This document shows, piece by piece, positions 57,953-64,000 of a DNA stretch of 64,000 nt (position 1 is the stretch's first letter; the number at the start of each line of letters is the position of its first letter). Location of the stretch: NCBI GenBank assembly GCA_029261405.1, contig JAJDBK010000045.1, positions 1 through 64,000 of the forward strand, in the 5' to 3' direction. Position numbers and translations under genes: made by a program. The stretch is from Nitrospinaceae bacterium (GTDB lineage Bacteria; Nitrospinota_A; UBA7883; JAJDBK01). The notes under the pieces were generated by a model. The model was not told the DNA's origin. It searched no databases and saw only the letters and a list, made by a program, of their open reading frames with translations.

Positions 57953-60691
57953 TCACTGACACGGCACCGCCAGACTGGCGCCCTGGAACGAAGTCGTGTT
58001 GTGGCAGAGGGAACATGTTTGCGGGCAGGTGACATGCCTGCTCGAATAGTTTTCCTGATGGCACAAGTAACAGTCCGCCTCGTAAGTGGCTCCGGGCCAT
58101 TTCAGCGTACCTCCTCCGCTCGGATGGCAGGTGGCGCAATCACCTCTGATCGCAGAATGAGCCCCGGTGAAGGTCATAGTTGTGTGGGTGTACCGCTTTG
58201 CCGGAGCGAAAACGTAGAGGTTGTGGCAGTCGAGACAGTTGGTGTTGCTCGGACTGTGGAAAAGCGCGTTCCGGTAAAAATCCTCCTGGTGACAATTAAA
58301 ACAGTCGTTTGGCAAGGTTCGGTAGATCCGGTGTTTGTGGCACTGCTGGCAATCGGCGAACCTGTGGCCCCCCTCCAGCCTGAACCCCGTCTGGGAATGT
58401 TTGAACTTGAGTGGCTCCCAGTTGGTCATGTTGTGGCAATCCCCGCAAAGCCGACCGAACTGGTTCTGGTGTGGTGACGTGTGGCACTGCTGGCAGTCGG
58501 GCGAGAGACCGGTATACTCCCCCGCTCCTTTGGTATGGCAGTCGGAGCAGACCAATTGGGCGTGGGTCTGGGTCAGTGGGAACCCGGTCACTTCGTGGGC
58601 TATACTCTTTGGGTCCCACGATGCGGTGTGGTGACACTCGTCACACCCTTTGCCCAAGGCGCCTTTATGTTTGTCCTCTTTGGCGTGACAGTCGTTACAG
58701 CCGATAGATACCGGTTTCCAGACCTTTTTACCCTCAATGAGATGACACTTGTCACACTTGGTTGTGTAGTGTTTTCCGATCAGTGGAAACTTCGTATCGA
58801 GCGTGTGGTCGAATTTATTCGACAGGTCGGTCCAGCCGGTTACCACATGGCACTCGTCGCATTTTTTCGGCCTGAAAACGCCTTTGTGCGGATCGACGTT
58901 GTGGCAACCTGAATTGCTACACAACGTTGTGTTGAACGGTTTGTACCGATTTACCGGAAAACTCTTCCCTTTGTATGCGACCGTCTTCGTGGTCGCTTGG
59001 TGACACTTCTCGCACTTGACCTTGGAGTGTTTCCCCTCGAGTTTGTATTCGGCGGTTTCATGCTTGAAGGTGGTAGGTTTAAAACCATCAACGGTATGGC
59101 ATTCGGCGCAGTCTTTCCCTTTAAACTGACCATTGTGGATGTCGCCCCGTTGCGGAGAGTCGTGGCAACCTGATCCGTTACAGGTAGTACTCACTATAGG
59201 TTTGTATACAACCTCGCCATTACGCTTTTTGATATGGCACTTCTCGCACGCCACATCCTTATGTTTGCCGCTTAGTTTGTAACCTGTGTACGACGGGTTT
59301 GAGTGTTTGAAAACAGATGGTTTCCACCCGGTCTCGTTGTGGCATTCGTCACATTTCCTGCCGACGAACTGGGCGCCGTGGGCCTGGCTACCCCGTTTCT
59401 TCACATCGTGACACCCTTTGGTGGAGCAGGAGGAGGTGTCGATCGGCCTGTAGAGCACAACCCACATGTTTCTTTTGTATTTGGCCGTCTCGGAAGTGGC
59501 GCTATGGCAGTCCTCGCACTTGACCTTAGCGTGTTTCCCTTTCAGTTTAAACCCGGTATACGTCCGGTTTTCATGGCTGAAGATGACCGGCTTCCACCCT
59601 CTCTCAGAGTGGCAGTCGTCACACTTCCTGCCCGCAAACTGAATGCCGTGGATCTGCCCCCGCTCCGATATGTCGTGACATCCGCCCGCAGAGCAAGTGT
59701 CATACTTCTCGACCTTGTAAAGCCCCTTCTTCGCGTCGGGGTGACAAGATGCGCAATCCACCTTCATATGTTTGTACCGGAGCGCGTACCTTGTCTTGCT
59801 GTGGTCGAATTTCGGAACCTTCTTCCAGTCGGAGGTCAGGTGGCAATCCTCACACTTGTCGGAAAGAGCGCCTTTGTGCACATCCTGGGCCTTGTGGCAG
59901 GTGATGCAACTCTCGAACTTTGCAACCCTGAATATCGCTCGCTGTTTGGTGGCGCCTGTGTGGCACTTGGAGCAAGCGACTTTATTGTGTTTCCCATCAA
60001 GCCGATATTTGGTCTGTTTTGTATGGTCGAATTTTACGTCTTGTCCTTTGAAGGAACGGGCGTTGACGTGGCAGTTTTCGCAGGTCTGCTTGAGAGTTTT
60101 TTCGTGGATGTCTTTATGGCAGGAGATACAAGTGGTCTCAAGGCCGAGATATGTAACGGCGCCCGACTCGGTCTTCTTGTTATGACACGCCTCGCACTTG
60201 GCCGTTTTATGTTTGTCTTCAAGGGGATAGTTGGCCTGATTATGGTTAAACTTTGACTGTTTCCCGTCAGGCCAGGCGATCATTTTGAACTTGCGACCCT
60301 TATGGTCAGCATGACACTTTTTACAGTCTTTGGATGTTACCTTCCGGTGGGCGTGATATCCCTTCTTCTCCTGGATTCTGAGTTTGATATCCTTGTGGCA
60401 GTCGAGGCACTTCTCTTCGTTGACCCCACCTCGCAGATCGTGGCAGTCGATACATTTGAGGATGCTATCCCACGGTTTATGCTGTTCGGCCAGATCGCCG
60501 GGAGAAATAAGACGTCCAAACCCGAGACCGATAGACTGGGCGTCTGCGGAAGAGACGAAAAGTGTGGACGTAAAAATCCCGGCAATGAGAACCATGAACA
60601 GGGCTTTGCGCAGAAAACCCGACGTTCCGTTTTTCAACTTTGTATCGATCCCTCCAACTTTCGATGATATTATCTGAAATGGCTCATTCAT
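57953..60691 (-). CDS. Giant multihaem c-type cytochrome (33 haem motifs)
   Basis: About 912 residues with a signal peptide (...'FVSSADA-QS'). I count 33 haem-attachment motifs: 29 CxxCH and 4 of the CX4CH type (CSAGGCH, CSTKGCH, CNGSGCH, CSNSGCH). In the middle, a CxxCH-CX4CH-CxxCH triplet with 'GKHxxVxCxxCH' and 'GWKPxxFxH' spacers repeats four times. Many extra His residues can serve as distal ligands. It is probably periplasmic or outer-membrane-associated, moving electrons over long distance with the barrel encoded just downstream. An upstream TTG would add 7 residues; ATG at 60691 is chosen. Confidence 0.93.
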   Translation of the reverse strand: MNEPFQIISSKVGGIDTKLKNGTSGFLRKALFMVLIAGIFTSTLFVSSADAQSIGLGFGRLISPGDLAEQHKPWDSILKCIDCHDLRGGVNEEKCLDCHKDIKLRIQEKKGYHAHRKVTSKDCKKCHADHKGRKFKMIAWPDGKQSKFNHNQANYPLEDKHKTAKCEACHNKKTESGAVTYLGLETTCISCHKDIHEKTLKQTCENCHVNARSFKGQDVKFDHTKQTKYRLDGKHNKVACSKCHTGATKQRAIFRVAKFESCITCHKAQDVHKGALSDKCEDCHLTSDWKKVPKFDHSKTRYALRYKHMKVDCASCHPDAKKGLYKVEKYDTCSAGGCHDISERGQIHGIQFAGRKCDDCHSERGWKPVIFSHENRTYTGFKLKGKHAKVKCEDCHSATSETAKYKRNMWVVLYRPIDTSSCSTKGCHDVKKRGSQAHGAQFVGRKCDECHNETGWKPSVFKHSNPSYTGYKLSGKHKDVACEKCHIKKRNGEVVYKPIVSTTCNGSGCHDSPQRGDIHNGQFKGKDCAECHTVDGFKPTTFKHETAEYKLEGKHSKVKCEKCHQATTKTVAYKGKSFPVNRYKPFNTTLCSNSGCHNVDPHKGVFRPKKCDECHVVTGWTDLSNKFDHTLDTKFPLIGKHYTTKCDKCHLIEGKKVWKPVSIGCNDCHAKEDKHKGALGKGCDECHHTASWDPKSIAHEVTGFPLTQTHAQLVCSDCHTKGAGEYTGLSPDCQQCHTSPHQNQFGRLCGDCHNMTNWEPLKFKHSQTGFRLEGGHRFADCQQCHKHRIYRTLPNDCFNCHQEDFYRNALFHSPSNTNCLDCHNLYVFAPAKRYTHTTMTFTGAHSAIRGDCATCHPSGGGTLKWPGATYEADCYLCHQENYSSRHVTCPQTCSLCHNTTSFQGASLAVPCQ

Positions 60692-60799
60692 TGTCAAACT
60701 GTCTCTACTCAAATGATGATTTTACCTCCACCTTGCCGGGGGTCGATACCGGCTACTATGATACTCTTCGACGCATACTAATCTTGCATTGCGGGGTAA

Positions 60800-61825
60800 A
60801 TGGTTTCACGCACAGACTGGCTTGACGATATCTCGGCTGAGATGGCCGCCGGACAGCTTTTTATTTTCGGGTTCGACGGGGATAGGTATAACCGTCGTAT
60901 AGGTTCCTTTTTCGAAAAGGTGAAACTTGGCGGGGTGATTCTATTCTCCCGGAATATCTCTTCCGCCGAACAGACAAAACGGCTGATCTCTGATTTAAAG
61001 AAACTTGGGGAGGATACCACCGGTCTGCCGCTTTTTGTCTGTATCGATCAGGAGGGGGGGCGTGTGGCCCGGCTGTCTTCCGACCTGCCAACATTCCCGA
61101 CGGCCCGTTCGCTAGGCGAGGATGGTAGTTCAGGCCAAGTTGGGGAGGTTTACGAGAGGATCGGGTCGGAACTTAAAAACCTCGGTTTTAATGTCGATTT
61201 CGCCCCTTGTCTCGATCTTGATACCAACGATGCGAACCCGGTGATCGGCGATCGATCTTTCTCGCGTGACCCTCAGGAGGTATCCCGGCTCGGATTAGCG
61301 GCTATCGAAGGTCTCAGGCGCCAGAAGATCCTTACCTGCGCCAAACATTTCCCCGGTCATGGCGACACGTCTCTCGACTCTCATTTCGATCTACCGGTGG
61401 ACGAACGCTCCAAGAGCCGTTTCGACGAGGCGGAGCTTGAACCGTTCCGCATGTCGATCGCGCAGAAAGTCGATTTTATCATGACAGCGCATGTGATCTA
61501 CCCGGCGTTTGACAAGGTTTATCCGGCGACGTTGTCGAAGAGAATCGTAACCGACCTTTTGCGGGAGAAGATGGGTTATGACGGAATTATCATCGGCGAC
61601 GATTTTGATATGAAAGCTGTTTCAGACCGGTGGGACGAGAAGGGCGCCGCCATCGCTTTTGAGGCGGGGATTGATATGGGCATGGTATGCCACGAGACAC
61701 CGCGCCGCGAAAATCTTTATGAAAGCGTCCGTAAATCGATAATAGAAGGTAGAATAAGCGAGACCTCCGTTAAGGAACGTTTGCACAGAATTATTTCAGC
61801 CAAAGAAAGATTGGAAGAAGTGTAA
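60800..61825 (+). CDS. nagZ: Beta-N-acetylhexosaminidase (NagZ)
   Basis: A 341-residue family 3 glycoside hydrolase of peptidoglycan recycling. 'IDQEGGRVARL', 'NPVIGDRSFS', 'CAKHFPGHGDTSLDSH' (His/Asp dyad loop) and 'IIGDDFDMKAV' (nucleophile Asp near 267) are diagnostic. No signal peptide, as expected for a cytoplasmic NagZ. It overlaps the globin sensor gene by one base (TAATG). Confidence 0.95.
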   Translation: MVSRTDWLDDISAEMAAGQLFIFGFDGDRYNRRIGSFFEKVKLGGVILFSRNISSAEQTKRLISDLKKLGEDTTGLPLFVCIDQEGGRVARLSSDLPTFPTARSLGEDGSSGQVGEVYERIGSELKNLGFNVDFAPCLDLDTNDANPVIGDRSFSRDPQEVSRLGLAAIEGLRRQKILTCAKHFPGHGDTSLDSHFDLPVDERSKSRFDEAELEPFRMSIAQKVDFIMTAHVIYPAFDKVYPATLSKRIVTDLLREKMGYDGIIIGDDFDMKAVSDRWDEKGAAIAFEAGIDMGMVCHETPRRENLYESVRKSIIEGRISETSVKERLHRIISAKERLEEV

Positions 61826-62724
61826 TGCCTGAGATAACAGAACTTTTGCACGAATACGGTATAGACCGGTTCGACCTGGACAATATCAAGATCGCCGCCC
61901 CGAAACTTCTTGCGCGAAAAGAGGAGTTGGCGGACTTCCACTACGCCGCTCTTATGGGTAAGAGTGGTACCGCCCATTTTTTCCCCAACGAAAAAATCAT
62001 GGTGAAAGCGCGACACGCCTTTATCAACTGGGTGGAGCTACTTCTGAAAGCTGAATACAACCACGCATATTACCTCACCGTCAACCGGGCCGGCACCATG
62101 CATGTGAGGATTTCCCTGCCGAATTCCCATGTCAACATCGCCATGCAGAGGGTACGCCGGTACCTGAATGACGCGATATCTGAAGATTTCGCCGACTCCC
62201 CCGAGACGGCTCTACGGATAGGGAGATCACTTAACAAGGTACTCGATCTTAACCTCGACATTCTTACCCGCTCGTATCGGGAAGAGGAGATGAAGATCAG
62301 CTTCTTGAGCTACAAGGTGGACAGCATGGCCCTTTACCTTGCGAAACGGGTTGTGAGCGGATTTAACATGGCGCTGGTCCTCGGCCTGATAGTAATCGGT
62401 GTGATGGTGGTGGGGCTATGCCTGCACGATTTTTCCCGCCTGTTCGACGCTGGCGGTCTGGAACATGGTGTTTTGGGGGCTTTGGGGTCGCTGTTGATTT
62501 TGTGGGTCATTATCGAGCTTCTCGACACCCAGATAAAACATATGAAAGGGAGCGAGTTTGCGATCAAGGTTTTTGTATCGGTGGCGTTGGTAACAGAACT
62601 TCGGCACGTCCTGATTATTTCGATTGAAGGCGCCACCTGGATACAGGAAGCTGTGCTGGCCGGTACAGTTCTGGTACTCGGAATTATCTACTGGCTAGTC
62701 TCACGGGTGGACCACTCTTCCTGA
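61825..62724 (+). CDS. Globin-coupled membrane sensor (GsGCS-like)
   Basis: A 299-residue protein. The N-terminal ~170 residues form a protoglobin/sensor-globin domain: 'EELADFHYAALMGKSGTAHFF', 'YYLTVNRAGTMHVRISLP' and 'VLDLNLDILTRSYREEEM' (quoted separately). His93 in 'MHVRI' corresponds to the proximal haem ligand; His64 is a candidate distal ligand. The C-terminal 120 residues hold four membrane helices of PsiE-like type. Length and architecture match the Geobacter sulfurreducens GsGCS. It should bind haem and a gas or redox signal and pass it to a membrane partner that is unknown. Confidence 0.85.
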   Translation: MPEITELLHEYGIDRFDLDNIKIAAPKLLARKEELADFHYAALMGKSGTAHFFPNEKIMVKARHAFINWVELLLKAEYNHAYYLTVNRAGTMHVRISLPNSHVNIAMQRVRRYLNDAISEDFADSPETALRIGRSLNKVLDLNLDILTRSYREEEMKISFLSYKVDSMALYLAKRVVSGFNMALVLGLIVIGVMVVGLCLHDFSRLFDAGGLEHGVLGALGSLLILWVIIELLDTQIKHMKGSEFAIKVFVSVALVTELRHVLIISIEGATWIQEAVLAGTVLVLGIIYWLVSRVDHSS

Positions 62725-62744
62725 TCTTTTGATACGGGAGCCTG

Positions 62745-63829
62745 TTATTTGTTGCTGTCGAGGTAGTCTTCAAGTCGCTTGATATGCGCTTCCATTCCTC
62801 TCGCATTTTGTTGCGGCCCGTTTTTCGCATAAAAAACTCTTGCCCGAGTAGCCGCCTCAATCGCCTCCCGAACCTTTCCAACGTCAGAAATGGCTTTACC
62901 TAAATTGGCCAAAGTAAGGCTTAAGTGGTCCTGGGTCTCCGCCCAATCTAATGGCATAGCGTCACTGGTACGAACTTCAAGAGCGGACCGGTACGCTGTT
63001 ACCGCCTCTTCAAGACGGGCGGTCTCCTCTTCCCGTCCTCCAAGAGTACTCAAGACGTTTCCCAGATTGTTCTGGGTTTCGGGTAAGAATCCTTTGGTCG
63101 CTCTGAAAGATTAGTTTTTCCCAACTCAATCGCTGTCAGCAGTGACTCCCTCTCCCCATGCCTCTCCCCATGTCTGAAAAGTGCATTAGCACGCCTGTCG
63201 CGCATATAAAAACGGAAACCCTCCTCATCCGCTAGGGCTCGAGTCAAAGCCCTGTCAAAATGGTCCGCCGCAACTTTGTAAGCCAGTCGTGTTATCGCGG
63301 ACTCCCCCTGCTCCACAGCAAGCCGAGCGGCGGCCATAGCTCGTTTCCCTGCGGCTTGCTTTGCATCTTCTGCAAGTTTCATCGCCTGTTCAGCGGCCAG
63401 GGCTTCTTTCTCTTCCGCTTCCTTGAGTAACCGCTCGCCATTTTTGGTGTCGCCATCCTCTAACGCTTTTCGCGCTTTCTCGATCAATACCCCGATTTCA
63501 GGATCGTCGGATTCAAGGGTAGAGAGACGGTCCATCTGTTCGACATACCGTTTGGCGATATCGATCATTGTCTCCACAAGTTTCTCCGGCGGAACCTTTT
63601 CAATTCTGATGGTTGCAAAAAAAGCGGTCAGAGCGGCATCGGTGATAGTGTGTTTTTCAGTCAGTTCGAGGAACTGCTCCCGCTTTTCCAGAAGTTTCAG
63701 GAGGGCTTCTTCCGAAAGTCCGTTCTGGATGCTGATAGGTGAATCGGTGATGTTTTTTGCCGTTACCCCACCAGAGGCCCCGGTGATCGTGGTCACGGTG
63801 GATGGTGGCTCTTTGCCTGATCTTGACAA
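62745..63829 (-). pseudogene. TPR-repeat protein, frameshifted
   Basis: Two frames make one TPR-family protein. The 5' part (63050-63829) has a hydrophobic stretch just upstream of its TTG start, a long helical region and then TPR-like sequence ending '...KDSYPKPRTIWETS'. In the next frame the same DNA reads 'LPETQNNLGNVLSTLGGR', continuing to 62745 as typical TPR repeats ('RLEEAVTAYRSALEVRT', 'AETQDHLSLTLANLG'). No ATG suits the N-terminus: the membrane segment 'VIVCFAILVYFL' precedes the TTG and is cut by a TAA. It is therefore a degraded gene, or a sequencing error plus a rare start. A CHAT/TIR or other effector partner is not visible in the window. Confidence 0.6.
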
Positions 63830-63865
63830 GAAATAGACTAATATTGCGAAGCAAACAATGACAGT

Positions 63866-64000
63866 TTAATAAATAGGATCGAGACTGTAAAAGTATGCGA
63901 TAACCTCTTTGAAAGCTTCCGCCAAGGCATCGTCAACTTCTTCAAGAAATTTGTCCACTGGAATATCCCCAAAGCAAAGACGGCATTATACACCAAGTAT
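63866..64000 (-). other. Window edge with short unassigned coding-like stretch
   Basis: On the minus strand a frame ending at 63866 reads 'DIPVDKFLEEVDDALAEAFKEV' and ends 'YSLDPIY', a helical pattern typical of a real protein. A stop lies about 35 codons upstream and no ATG is in frame, so it is a fragment or small protein with an unusual start. I do not recognise it. Confidence 0.3.

Noticed and set aside
59303-60256. A 317-codon open frame on the plus strand opposite the multihaem cytochrome
   Set aside because: It is a mirror of a Cys/His/Lys-rich gene with regular repeats and lacks a ribosome site or family features. The minus-strand frame has clear haem motifs.

Overview
The window is chromosomal DNA from a Gram-negative bacterium. 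It carries a KDO-8-phosphate phosphatase, outer-membrane proteins, lipoproteins and a type VI secretion tip module. Several features point to a deltaproteobacterial lineage (Desulfuromonadota/Desulfobacterota-like): the order mnmE-mnmG-rsmG-parA-parB-bactofilin, an atpX-F-H-A-G-D-C operon without atpB/atpE, a Geobacter-type membrane globin sensor, very large multihaem cytochromes and many hybrid histidine kinases. The lineage is an inference from gene content and order; no search was run.

Layout. 1-0.37 kb: right end of an IS21-family element (istB tail plus a terminal repeat array) that has replaced the end of a histidine kinase. 0.26-8.6 kb: two-component genes, a GNAT protein and an M48 protease. 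8.9-9.8 kb: a decayed AlbA_2-type gene. 9.9-11.4 kb: an FMN glutamate-synthase-like enzyme. 11.5-24.6 kb: housekeeping core with dnaA, gyrB, amidase-gerMN-murI-rph, an ankyrin protein on the other strand, mnmE-mnmG-rsmG, two perfect parS sites and parA-parB. 24.7-25.1 kb: bactofilin. 25.1-25.9 kb: tRNA-Arg and tRNA-Lys with nested inverted repeats and a 168-bp palindromic MITE-like element.

25.9-33.6 kb: a T6SS tip module (VgrG with a coiled-coil insertion, DUF2169-pentapeptide protein, second pentapeptide protein, DUF3540, DUF4150/PAAR-like) with no structural T6SS genes and no recognisable toxin. 33.6-48.9 kb: GAF-GspE ATPase, solute-binding lipoprotein plus kinase, exported cytochrome, FG-GAP and other exported proteins, orphan RloB, fabI, kdsC, HDOD, an NtrC-like regulator with an altered GAFTGA loop, dut and a Bax-inhibitor-1 protein. 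49.0-55.1 kb: tRNA-His and the ATP synthase operon with a terminator. 55.2-55.4 kb: a repeat relic and tRNA-Arg. 55.6-62.7 kb: two YbjQ proteins, an outer-membrane barrel with a 33-haem-motif cytochrome, nagZ and a globin sensor. 62.7-64 kb: a frameshifted TPR gene.

The central observation is that about 24 kb of mostly accessory genes, bounded by tRNA genes and repeats, separates bactofilin from the ATP synthase operon, which are adjacent in Geobacter-like genomes. The cytochrome/barrel pair looks like a long-range electron conduit, and the T6SS tip module is the best candidate for an incompletely described system.
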